Shown: positions 1 through 5,480 of the stretch, piece by piece | Layout: every line of letters starts with the position of its first letter | Position numbering within the stretch: position 1 is the first letter of the stretch | Source: Kiritimatiellia bacterium | GTDB lineage: Bacteria > Verrucomicrobiota > Kiritimatiellia > RFP12 > UBA1067 | DNA: 5,480 nucleotides | Direction of reading: 5' to 3' | NCBI GenBank assembly: GCA_017521065.1 | Contig: JAFXEA010000014.1 | Span: 1 to 5,480, forward strand | Made by a program: the position numbers and the translations under genes | The notes under the pieces: generated by a model | Told to the model about the DNA's origin: nothing | The model's database searches: none | Seen by the model: the letters and a program-made list of their open reading frames with translations, nothing else

Positions 1-359
1 GAGACCATGCAGGCGCGCATGGAGCCGAGGCTGATGCAAAGGCCACGCTTGAGGTTCTCAAAGCGCAGATGGTCAAGTATCCGGAACTGCCGCGTACTTC
101 TGCGGAGATGGATGAGTATCTTGTGCCGCACGATCCGCTGAACGCCGACCGTCAGGGGATGATCCGCTGGATCGACGGGGCCTGGTGCATAAACTTCGGC
201 AAAAAGAAGGGGATGCGTCTTGTGAATCTTCTTGCGACGGAGCGCAACTATCTCAGGTGGATCGTAAACGGGGCGTTCGATACGGAAGTGCGTCAGATCG
301 TCAGCGAGTTCATCGAACGCGGCATTCTTCCGCCGCCACCCGATGGCGCAAAGAAATAG
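1..359 (+). CDS. DnaQ-like DEDDh 3'-5' exonuclease, C-terminal part (5' partial)
   Basis: The frame is open from the first complete codon at base 3 to the TAG at 357-359, so the gene starts upstream of the window and the ATG at 69 is internal. Just inside the window is H-G-A-E-A-D (bases 18-35), followed by A-x-A-T-L-E-V-L. This matches the last conserved block (HxxxxD) of DEDDh exonucleases of the DNA polymerase III epsilon / RNase T superfamily, which remove nucleotides from 3' ends using two metal ions. The part after base 165 forms a small C-terminal domain with FGKKKG and YLRWI. It resembles the FGKxKG module that some bacterial DnaQ-like exonucleases carry after the nuclease domain. The earlier catalytic D and E residues are outside the window, so activity cannot be judged. 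The stop is 8 bp before the next gene, suggesting co-transcription. A role in repair or nucleic-acid trimming is inferred from the family only. Confidence 0.8.
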   Translation, partial: DHAGAHGAEADAKATLEVLKAQMVKYPELPRTSAEMDEYLVPHDPLNADRQGMIRWIDGAWCINFGKKKGMRLVNLLATERNYLRWIVNGAFDTEVRQIVSEFIERGILPPPPDGAKK

Positions 360-360
360 C

Positions 361-364
361 GAGG
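361..364 (+). promoter_or_regulatory. Shine-Dalgarno GAGG deciding the start of the chain-length-factor gene
   Basis: GAGG lies 3 nt before ATG 368 and 6 nt before the in-frame GTG 371. The longer spacing is closer to the usual optimum, so translation may begin at GTG 371, one codon later. The effect on the protein is a single residue. Confidence 0.5.
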
Positions 365-367
365 TGC

Positions 368-925
368 ATGGTGAAAGCGTGTATCCTGAGAAAAGTTGAG
401 TGGACGGCTACGGAGGAAGACCATAAGCCGGACGTATCTTTCATTCCGATGATGGTGCGTCGCCGCCTTTCGATGGTTGAACGCGCTGCACTTCATGTGG
501 CATGGAACGTGTTCAATCCCAAGGAGGGGGAGGATGTCTCGGATCCTCTTCCCGAAGTGGGGTCTGTCCCCGTGGTGTTCGCTTCGCGATGGGGGGAAGT
601 CGGCACGACACTGAAGCTCATGCGACAGCTTCACTCCGAAGGTGAGATGTCTCCGGTGGCGTTTTCATCCTCTGTCCACAATGCCGCACCGGGCGCGTGG
701 TCGCTGTTTACCAAGAACAAGTCTCCATACACCGCCATTGCCGCAAGGGAGCGTACTTATGAGATGGGGATTCTTGAGGCAGAAGCGCAGCTTGCCGCCG
801 GAGGGGCGGATGCGGTTTTGTTTGTATATGCGGAAGAGGCCACTCCGATGTACTACCATTCGGCGTTCGGTGAAATGGAACGTGCTCATGCCGTTGCGCT
901 TCTTCTTGTGCAAGATAAGGAATGA
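368..925 (+). CDS. Beta-ketoacyl synthase-like protein, chain-length-factor type (Ketoacyl-synt_2)
   Basis: A 185-residue protein resembling the short N-terminal-type ketoacyl synthase family (Ketoacyl-synt_2, PF13723), often annotated 'beta-ketoacyl synthase chain length factor' and typical of aryl-polyene and related fatty-acid/polyketide-like loci. Visible signs are RRRLS (31-35), FASRWGE (71-77) and the block AFSSSVHNAAPGAWS (98-112), which corresponds to the segment around a ketoacyl synthase active site. There is no cysteine in that block; the only cysteine is residue 5. It should therefore not condense acyl chains itself and more likely partners a true ketoacyl synthase, setting chain length or priming. 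Such a partner is not in the window. The frame is open upstream to 185, but that part overlaps the exonuclease gene in another frame and has no family resemblance; the GAGG at 361-364 supports ATG 368 or GTG 371. The stop is 3 bp before the acyltransferase start. Family assignment is fairly firm, the product unknown. Confidence 0.8.
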   Translation: MVKACILRKVEWTATEEDHKPDVSFIPMMVRRRLSMVERAALHVAWNVFNPKEGEDVSDPLPEVGSVPVVFASRWGEVGTTLKLMRQLHSEGEMSPVAFSSSVHNAAPGAWSLFTKNKSPYTAIAARERTYEMGILEAEAQLAAGGADAVLFVYAEEATPMYYHSAFGEMERAHAVALLLVQDKE

Positions 926-928
926 GGG

Positions 929-1654
929 ATGCGAGTACTCAGATCCATACTGAGCGCCGCTTTCTTCCTCATGTTCGGCACCGGAGGATTGCTTTTTTCG
1001 CTTCTCCTCCTTTTCCCTGTCCCTAAAACATGTGCGCGTCGGATACTGCGCGTTCTCTTCCGGTTTTTCGTATGGGCAGGCACGAAGGTTCGTCTTTTCA
1101 GGGTTGAGGCCTCTCTTGAAGATAGGCGTAGGCTTAAGTCTGTTTCAGGTTCAGTCGTGGTCTCTAACCATCAGACGCTGATAGATGCAGTGATACTCAT
1201 ATCGCTGCTTGGCGATTCCGTATGCGTGACGAAGGAGGCTGTGAGCCGCAATCCGTTCATGCGGGTCGTCGCCAGAAAGATACTTGTTGTGAACGACGGA
1301 CCTGTCGCCGTTGTCCGGTCCGCTGCGCGTTACCTGAAAGAGGGGATAAACGTTGTTGTTTTCCCGGAGGGCACTCGAACCCCAGCCGATGTGCCTGAAC
1401 ATGTATTCCATCGCGGATCGGCCCACATTGCGATACAGTCATCTTCTCCAGTTGAGCTTGTGCATATGGATTGTGACCTTAAGATTTTGGCAAAGGGGCA
1501 GCCATGGTGGGATGTGGGCGATAAGACCGCGATATACATGGTCCGGTGCATGGGTCGCTTAGAGACGGTGGATTTTGCGAATGGCGAAGAGTCTTCCAAA
1601 AAGGCTGCGATAAGATTGAACGACATGATGCGCAAAGGGGTGTTCGGCGGATGA
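929..1654 (+). CDS. PlsC-type membrane acyltransferase (1-acyl-glycerol-3-phosphate acyltransferase-like)
   Basis: A 241-residue protein of the LPLAT/PlsC superfamily, which moves acyl groups from acyl-ACP or acyl-CoA to a hydroxyl acceptor at the inner face of the cytoplasmic membrane. An N-terminal hydrophobic helix (about residues 8-30) acts as membrane anchor. Acyltransferase motif I is NHQTLID with the catalytic H81-x4-D86 pair. Motif III is FPEGTRT (145-151), which binds the acceptor phosphate in the family. The length fits a single-domain enzyme. Start ATG 929 has AAGGA at 917-921 with 7 nt spacing. The gene overlaps the next by 4 bp. Sitting beside a chain-length-factor-like protein and a glycosyltransferase, it may acylate an envelope lipid or load a specialised acyl chain, as acyltransferases of aryl-polyene loci are thought to do. 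Ordinary phosphatidic acid synthesis is the main alternative; the sequence alone does not decide. Confidence 0.87.
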   Translation: MRVLRSILSAAFFLMFGTGGLLFSLLLLFPVPKTCARRILRVLFRFFVWAGTKVRLFRVEASLEDRRRLKSVSGSVVVSNHQTLIDAVILISLLGDSVCVTKEAVSRNPFMRVVARKILVVNDGPVAVVRSAARYLKEGINVVVFPEGTRTPADVPEHVFHRGSAHIAIQSSSPVELVHMDCDLKILAKGQPWWDVGDKTAIYMVRCMGRLETVDFANGEESSKKAAIRLNDMMRKGVFGG

Positions 1655-2694
1655 CCGTTCCTGTCGCCAGCGTTATCGTCCCTTGCCGGAATGTTGAGAA
1701 GACCGTTGAGGCGGCTCTCGCCGGACCGCTCGCTTCGCCGTTGCGTGAACTTGAGGTGATTGCCGTCGATGATGGTTCTACGGACGGCACGTTCTCCGTC
1801 CTTGAGCGTATTGCCGCCAAAGATGGCAGGGTCGTTGTGCTCCATTCCGGCGGGAAGGGGGTGTCCGCCGCCCGCAACATGGGCTTGGATGCCGCACGCG
1901 GCGAGTTCGTGTTCTTTGTGGACGCTGATGATGTCGTTGAGCCTGACATGTACCCGAAGGTGGTCGAGGCGATGCGCCGGGATCGTGCGGACTACTGCAG
2001 AGTGGCGCATGAAGGAAGATTTGTACTTACGGGAAAGGAATTGAACTTTCCTTTGAAGGGAGATTATCGCTTTTCCTCCAATGAAGAAATCATAGAAAAG
2101 TTAATACCTTGCTTCTTTGGATATTCATTGAGGCAGGTTGTGGAACTGTATGCTGGAGTGCCGCTTTTCGCGCGAAGAGAAATGGGGTCGGTATGTACGG
2201 GAGGATTTCGTCTATCATTGATTCGAGATTGCGATATACGTTTTGACGAGACCATCGAGATATATGAAGATGCCATGTTCCTTTCGGAATACCTCATCAA
2301 ATCCCAGCGTACGACAATTGTGGATGAGTCGCTTTACCATTATATGCTTTCGGTTTCAGGTTCCATGCTGTCAAAGACATCAGGCCCCGAATTCTTCGCG
2401 AACAAGTTGCGTCTGCTCGCCAAGCGCGAGGAGCTGGACGTAAAGTCCGGCGGCCGGCTCACTTCAATGTATGCGGCGTCGTGCGTCTTTTCCCTGCTTG
2501 AGATATTGCGCGCGTCGTTCAGGATCAAGGGCTGTCTGTTCCGGGGTCTTTCGGTATTTCGCCGTTATGGAAGCGATCCCGTGGTCAAGGTCGCGCTCAG
2601 GCATTTTCCGCTGTCCTGGCGCAAGCCGGTGCTGGCGGCGGCGGTGCTGGCGTGCAGATTTATTTCACCTTTGTTTTTTAGGGCAAAACAATGA
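1651..2694 (+). CDS. Family 2 glycosyltransferase (GT-A fold)
   Basis: A 347-residue inverting glycosyltransferase that would move a sugar from a nucleotide-sugar to an envelope acceptor at the cytoplasmic side of the membrane. The N-terminal GT-A domain shows SVIVPCRN (7-14), the nucleotide-binding VDDGSTDGT (39-47), GVSAARNMGL (70-79) and the metal-binding DxD-type D91-A-D93. A second conserved part contains YEDAMF (205-210), with the acidic pair typical of bacterial LPS and capsule family 2 enzymes, and LYHYMLSVSGSM (228-239). The C-terminus is basic and hydrophobic (about 320-343), suggesting membrane association. ATG 1651 overlaps the acyltransferase stop (ATGA) and the GT-A fold starts right there, so the upstream in-frame extension to 1546 is rejected. 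The gene ends in an ATGA overlap with the response regulator. GC falls from about 65% near 1861-1920 to about 44% over 2041-2400 and returns to about 65% from 2401. Donor and acceptor are unknown. Confidence 0.9.
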   Translation: MTVPVASVIVPCRNVEKTVEAALAGPLASPLRELEVIAVDDGSTDGTFSVLERIAAKDGRVVVLHSGGKGVSAARNMGLDAARGEFVFFVDADDVVEPDMYPKVVEAMRRDRADYCRVAHEGRFVLTGKELNFPLKGDYRFSSNEEIIEKLIPCFFGYSLRQVVELYAGVPLFARREMGSVCTGGFRLSLIRDCDIRFDETIEIYEDAMFLSEYLIKSQRTTIVDESLYHYMLSVSGSMLSKTSGPEFFANKLRLLAKREELDVKSGGRLTSMYAASCVFSLLEILRASFRIKGCLFRGLSVFRRYGSDPVVKVALRHFPLSWRKPVLAAAVLACRFISPLFFRAKQ

Positions 2695-3371
2695 ATTCGC
2701 TTGTTTCCATATTGATTGTCGAGGATGATGCCGTGATCCGTGCGGTGCTGGAGATGGCGCTTGCGGCGGAAGGCTTCACGAAGGTGTCGAGCTGCTCTCG
2801 CGGGGACGAAGGCATGGATGCGATACGCCGCCAGAAGCCTGATCTGGTTCTTCTGGACGTGATGCTTCCAGGGCTGGACGGATTTGCGATTTGCAGACGG
2901 GTGCGTGAAACTGTTGAGCTGGCGGCGACGCGTGTCATAATGCTGACGGCCAAGACGCAGAATGAGGACATTGTGCGGGGTCTGGAATGTGGTGCGGACG
3001 ATTACGTGACGAAACCGTTCGATCGTAAGGTGCTGATCGCGCGCATCAAGGCTGTCCTGCGGCGCGGTGCGCCTGTCGCGGCGGATTCCGATTTCGACGG
3101 GCTTGTCATGAACGAGGATTCGCACAGCGCACGTCTAGACGGTGAAGACCTCAAGCTGCCGCTTGGAGAGTTCAGGATACTTTCGCTTCTTGCGTCAAAC
3201 CGCGGAAGGGTGCTCGCAAGGTCGCGCATACTGGATATGGTGCAGAACGGAGACCGTTTCACCACAGAGCGGACAGTCGATGTCCAGATCGCCAACCTCC
3301 GCAGAAAACTTGGCCGCTGGGCCGATCATATCGAAACGGTCCGCGGCGTGGGGTACAGGGTGAAGCCGTGA
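2691..3371 (+). CDS. OmpR/PhoB-family response regulator
   Basis: A 226-residue transcription factor with a receiver domain (about 5-123) and a winged-helix DNA-binding domain (about 135-226). Receiver residues are complete: acidic pocket E11-D12-D13, phospho-acceptor D56 in LLDVMLPGLDG, T86 in MLTAK, K108 in TKPF and Y105 ahead of it. The output domain has GEFRILSLLA (159-168), RTVDVQIANLRRKL (194-207) as recognition-helix region, and the C-terminal hairpin TVRGVGYRV (216-224). Length and layout are normal for the PhoB branch. ATG 2691 overlaps the glycosyltransferase stop and is preceded by AGGG at 2680-2683 with 7 nt spacing. The histidine kinase gene follows with a 4-bp overlap, so the two are very likely a cognate pair. 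The target is not visible; regulation of the upstream envelope genes in the same unit is an inference. It resembles PhoB, but no pst or phoU gene is present here to support phosphate control. Confidence 0.95.
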   Translation: MNSLVSILIVEDDAVIRAVLEMALAAEGFTKVSSCSRGDEGMDAIRRQKPDLVLLDVMLPGLDGFAICRRVRETVELAATRVIMLTAKTQNEDIVRGLECGADDYVTKPFDRKVLIARIKAVLRRGAPVAADSDFDGLVMNEDSHSARLDGEDLKLPLGEFRILSLLASNRGRVLARSRILDMVQNGDRFTTERTVDVQIANLRRKLGRWADHIETVRGVGYRVKP

Positions 3372-4603
3372 AGCTGCCGACATTGGATATTTTGCCGTCT
3401 TTGTTTGTAGCTCTTGGACTTTTCGGGGCTGTTGCGGTTTTTGTGTCAGAGACGCATTCTTTCCGGGATGCCGTATTCTCTTGGGCTAGGCGTGATCTGG
3501 AATCTCGCACGGAACTTGCATCTTCGACCCTGAAGGAGTCTGTTGAGACAGGTGACTTCAGGCGTATACACGAGTTTGGGGCGGACTGTTCGGCGAAAGG
3601 CGTGAGATTGACGGTTCTCAGTGCGCCCGGCGGAATTGTGTTTGATTCCGTAGAGAGAGGAATACCGCAGGAGGAAAGCATCTTCGTTACGCGTCCGTGC
3701 GGGGAGTTCCGCGTTCGGCTTGGGCTTCCGGTATCGCGGGTGCTTGCGCCATACCGTCGGGCACGTATCGGATTTCTCCTTGCCGCGATTGTCGGTGGAA
3801 CCGGCGTGTTGTCGGTGCTGCTCTTCACTTTCAGACAACGGGCGAGGATGCGCGAACTTGCGCGAGAGCGAGATGCGCAGCGTCGGCTTGTCGAAGAGAT
3901 GCAGAAGGTGGAGTCGTTCAGGAGAGATTTTATCGCGGATGTGTCGCATGAGATCAAGACGCCGCTGACGGGCATAATCGGTGTAGTCGATCTTCTTGCT
4001 TCGCCGGATGGATTGCCGCCTGAATCGCGTGACAGGCTTCTTTCTATGCTGAAAGGTGAGGCTGAACGTCTGAACGGGTTGGCGCAGGGCATACTTTCCT
4101 TGGCGAGACTCGAACGCGATACGGCTTCGGGCACGGCAAACTTTGTCACAACCGATGTTTCGGAAATTGTTCGAGATATTGTTGAAAGTCTGCGTGTGCA
4201 GGCGGAGGAGAAGGGGGTGACGATAGGATTAAGCGCACCAGAAGCATGCGTTGCGGTTTGCGACAGACAGTTGATCTCCAGTGCGGTCTCCAACCTTGTG
4301 CTGAACGCGATACGCCACTCTGGTTCCGATGAGGTTTCCGTTTCTGTTTCATCTTCCAGAAATTCAGTCTCGATAGCTGTCGAGGATCATGGTGTGGGGA
4401 TCCCGCCAAAGGACCGTGACCGTGTGTTCGACCGGTTCTACCGCGTGGACCGTTCGCGCGATTCCGGCACGGGAGGCACGGGGCTTGGTCTTGCCATAGT
4501 TCGTGGAATTGCCCTTTTGCATGGCGGAAGTGTGGCGCTTGAAGACGTGAAACCTTCTGGCTGTCGTTTTGTTTTGACCATGCAGTCGCATAATATGGTA
4601 TAA
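3368..4603 (+). CDS. Membrane sensor histidine kinase (PhoR-like catalytic core, no HAMP or PAS seen)
   Basis: A 411-residue kinase starting at GTG 3368, whose codon overlaps the regulator stop (GTGA); AGGG at 3357-3360 sits 7 nt upstream. Order: TM1 (about 8-27), an extracytoplasmic region of about 100 residues (28-131), TM2 (about 133-155), a charged helical linker (156-184), a HisKA dimerisation domain with phospho-accepting H194 in DVSHEIKTPLTG, then an ATPase domain. The N box is N309-x3-N313, G1 is D340-H-G-V-G, F box F354/F357, and G2 is GTGGTGLGL (367-375). All catalytic boxes are intact. The external segment has LTVLSAPGGIVFDS (81-94), similar in style to the small PDC/Cache-like sensor folds of PhoR relatives. 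TM2 leads almost directly to HisKA, so there is no room for a full HAMP plus PAS module. The signal is unknown. The stop codon lies inside the -10 box of the predicted era promoter. Confidence 0.95.
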   Translation: MKLPTLDILPSLFVALGLFGAVAVFVSETHSFRDAVFSWARRDLESRTELASSTLKESVETGDFRRIHEFGADCSAKGVRLTVLSAPGGIVFDSVERGIPQEESIFVTRPCGEFRVRLGLPVSRVLAPYRRARIGFLLAAIVGGTGVLSVLLFTFRQRARMRELARERDAQRRLVEEMQKVESFRRDFIADVSHEIKTPLTGIIGVVDLLASPDGLPPESRDRLLSMLKGEAERLNGLAQGILSLARLERDTASGTANFVTTDVSEIVRDIVESLRVQAEEKGVTIGLSAPEACVAVCDRQLISSAVSNLVLNAIRHSGSDEVSVSVSSSRNSVSIAVEDHGVGIPPKDRDRVFDRFYRVDRSRDSGTGGTGLGLAIVRGIALLHGGSVALEDVKPSGCRFVLTMQSHNMV

Positions 4604-4604
4604 T
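4574..4604 (+). promoter_or_regulatory. Predicted sigma-70-type promoter for era
   Basis: A perfect TATAAT at 4599-4604 is preceded by TG at 4596-4597 one base away (extended -10). TTGACC at 4574-4579 matches five of six bases of the -35 consensus, with a 19-nt spacer that is slightly long but tolerable with an extended -10. Transcription would begin near 4611, leaving a leader of about 23 nt before the era ATG. The -10 box includes the TAA stop codon of the kinase gene. Function is predicted only. Confidence 0.6.
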
Positions 4605-4623
4605 TTCCCCATTGTAAAAAAAT

Positions 4624-4635
4624 ATGTTGCAACAT
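4624..4635. repeat. 12-bp perfect palindrome over the era start
   Basis: ATGTTGCAACAT is its own reverse complement and ends on the first two bases of the era ATG. It lies about 13-25 nt after the predicted transcription start, a position where a bound repressor could block transcription. As RNA it could form only a 4-bp stem with a TGCA loop, so DNA binding is the likelier use, if any. About one such palindrome is expected by chance in a window of this size. Confidence 0.35.
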
Positions 4636-5480
4636 GAACGGTAAAGCGGAAAATTCTGATAAAAAGGCCGCGATTGTCGGCATTGTGGGCCGCACAAACG
4701 CAGGCAAGTCGACGCTTGTCAACGCACTTGTGGGCGAGAAGGTGTCCATTGTCTCTCCAGTGGAGCAGACCACGCGCAACAGCGTGCGCGGAATCGTTTC
4801 GGATTCGCGTGGACAGCTCGTTCTTATCGACACCCCCGGTCTCCACAAGGCGATAGGCCCTCTCGGCAAGCTGCTCAACGGAATGGCGCGAGCATCAAGC
4901 GCGGAGACGGACATCCTGTGTGTGGTGTTCGATGCGTCGCATGCCCCGCAGATCGAGGATGAGGGTTGGATGGCGCGTGTCGCCCGCGAGAAGCCGGACA
5001 ACTGCGTGTTTGTACTGAACCAGTGCGACAAGAGCCCTGTGTTCGAGACGATGTATCGCGACAGCTGGGCAGCGAATTGCGCATCGGCAGGTGTTGAACC
5101 CAAATGGCTGAAGGTGTCCGCCATGACAGGTGACGGGTTGGAAGCTCTTCTTGATTGCCTTTTCGGTATGGCGGAGGTCGGCCCTGCGCTTTTTGACGAT
5201 GATATCGTCACTGACTATCCGCGTAAGCTTGCGATTGCCGATGTTGTGCGCGAGAAGCTTCTCTCAAGGCTCTTTCAGGAAGTGCCGCATGAGATTGGCG
5301 TTGCGGTGAAGGATATCTACGAGTCGAAGGATCAGTGGGAGGTGTCGGTCGTAATCTATGTGAACAAGCAGTCCCAGAAAGGCATGGTCATCGGCAAGGG
5401 CGGGCAGAACCTCAAGTTCGCGCGCAAGGCGGCAGAACCGGAGCTTTCCGAGATGTTTGGGGTGAAGGTCCGTCTTGAGC
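4634..5480 (+). CDS. era: GTPase Era, ribosome assembly factor (3' partial)
   Basis: The first 282 codons are present; the family is about 300 residues long, so only a short C-terminal tail is missing. Era binds the 3' end of 16S rRNA and acts as a checkpoint in 30S subunit maturation. The GTPase domain shows G1 GRTNAGKST (19-27), G2 in QTTRNSVRGI (45-54), G3 DTPG (66-69), G4 N129-Q-C-D132 and G5 SAMTGDG (162-168). The Era-specific linker and KH domain follow, with DYPRKLAIADVVREK (194-208), VPHEIGV (217-223) and the KH loop IGKGG (253-257). G4 is NQxD instead of the usual NKxD. ATG 4634 is the only start giving the normal short N-terminus; the upstream ATG at 4624 is out of frame. No Shine-Dalgarno sequence is visible before it, only an A-rich leader. 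A dedicated promoter overlaps the end of the kinase gene, so era is probably its own transcription unit, perhaps with added read-through from upstream. Confidence 0.97.
   Translation, partial: MNGKAENSDKKAAIVGIVGRTNAGKSTLVNALVGEKVSIVSPVEQTTRNSVRGIVSDSRGQLVLIDTPGLHKAIGPLGKLLNGMARASSAETDILCVVFDASHAPQIEDEGWMARVAREKPDNCVFVLNQCDKSPVFETMYRDSWAANCASAGVEPKWLKVSAMTGDGLEALLDCLFGMAEVGPALFDDDIVTDYPRKLAIADVVREKLLSRLFQEVPHEIGVAVKDIYESKDQWEVSVVIYVNKQSQKGMVIGKGGQNLKFARKAAEPELSEMFGVKVRLE

Larger units (their letters stand above)
1..4603 (+). other. Predicted six-gene transcription unit (exonuclease to histidine kinase)
   Basis: Six consecutive same-strand genes are spaced 8 bp and 3 bp apart and then overlap by 4 bp three times (1651-1654, 2691-2694, 3368-3371). 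No terminator-like hairpin with a T-run or clear internal promoter interrupts them. The unit begins upstream of the window, so its promoter is not visible. Co-transcription is inferred from spacing only. Confidence 0.65.

Noticed and set aside
69..359. A small stand-alone 96-residue gene starting at ATG 69
   Set aside because: The same frame is open to the left edge and encodes the HxxxxD block of a DEDDh exonuclease, so ATG 69 is an internal methionine of a larger gene.
185..367. N-terminal extension of the chain-length-factor protein from ATG 185
   Set aside because: This stretch is the exonuclease gene read in another frame; it shows no family resemblance and no ribosome binding site, while GAGG sits just before 368/371.
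642..953. Overlapping + strand frame of 103 codons
   Set aside because: It lies inside the chain-length-factor gene in another frame, has an unlikely W/R/P-rich composition and no ribosome binding site.
1546..1650. N-terminal extension of the glycosyltransferase from ATG 1546
   Set aside because: It lies over the end of the acyltransferase in another frame, and the GT-A domain begins immediately at ATG 1651.
2656..2690. Internal promoter before the response regulator in an AT-rich stretch
   Set aside because: No convincing -10 and -35 pair with suitable spacing; the AT-rich bases encode the glycosyltransferase C-terminus and include the AGGG ribosome binding site.
3259..4293. Long antisense open frame (344 codons) opposite the histidine kinase
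   Set aside because: Its product is low-complexity, rich in S and R, with no recognisable motif; the + strand has an intact kinase. It is a by-product of codon bias in GC-rich DNA. The antisense frames at 1330-2010, 2565-3125 and 4438-5211 were rejected for the same reason.
2691..4603. Naming the pair PhoB/PhoR
   Set aside because: The domains fit the family, but no phosphate transport or phoU gene is present and the kinase has no visible PAS or HAMP domain, so a phosphate role is unsupported.
4604..4633. Intrinsic terminator after the kinase gene
   Set aside because: The gap has an A-run and a weak 4-bp stem palindrome but no GC-rich hairpin followed by a T-run.

Overview
The window holds seven tightly packed protein-coding genes, all on the + strand, with almost no non-coding DNA. 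It looks like ordinary bacterial chromosome of moderately high GC, with a local AT-rich dip inside one gene. The taxon cannot be fixed from the sequence. A chain-length-factor-like ketoacyl synthase protein next to a PlsC-type acyltransferase and a family 2 glycosyltransferase is the sort of content found in Gram-negative bacteria carrying aryl-polyene-type loci (Proteobacteria, Bacteroidota, Fibrobacterota, Verrucomicrobiota/Kiritimatiellota). Naming any of these is inference.

Layout. Positions 1-359: 3' end of a DnaQ-like (DEDDh) 3'-5' exonuclease with a C-terminal FGKxKG domain; its start lies outside the window. 368-925: short beta-ketoacyl synthase-like protein of the chain-length-factor type (Ketoacyl-synt_2), without a catalytic cysteine. 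929-1654: membrane-anchored PlsC-type acyltransferase. 1651-2694: GT-A family 2 glycosyltransferase. 2691-3371: OmpR/PhoB-type response regulator. 3368-4603: membrane sensor histidine kinase. 4634-5480: GTPase Era, running off the 3' edge.

The first six genes are separated by 8 bp, 3 bp and then three 4-bp stop/start overlaps (ATGA, ATGA, GTGA), so they very probably form one translationally coupled transcription unit. This joins three genes whose products plausibly make or decorate an acylated or glycosylated envelope molecule to a complete two-component system. The simplest reading is that the kinase senses an envelope condition and the regulator acts on transcription, possibly of this same unit; no target site is visible. 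No promoter for the unit lies in the window.

Era appears to have its own promoter. A perfect extended -10 (TGG-TATAAT) overlaps the TAA stop codon of the kinase gene, with a TTGACC -35-like hexamer inside the kinase coding sequence. The predicted short leader has no Shine-Dalgarno sequence and carries a 12-bp perfect palindrome that runs into the era start codon. No tRNA, rRNA, CRISPR array, insertion sequence or intrinsic terminator was seen.
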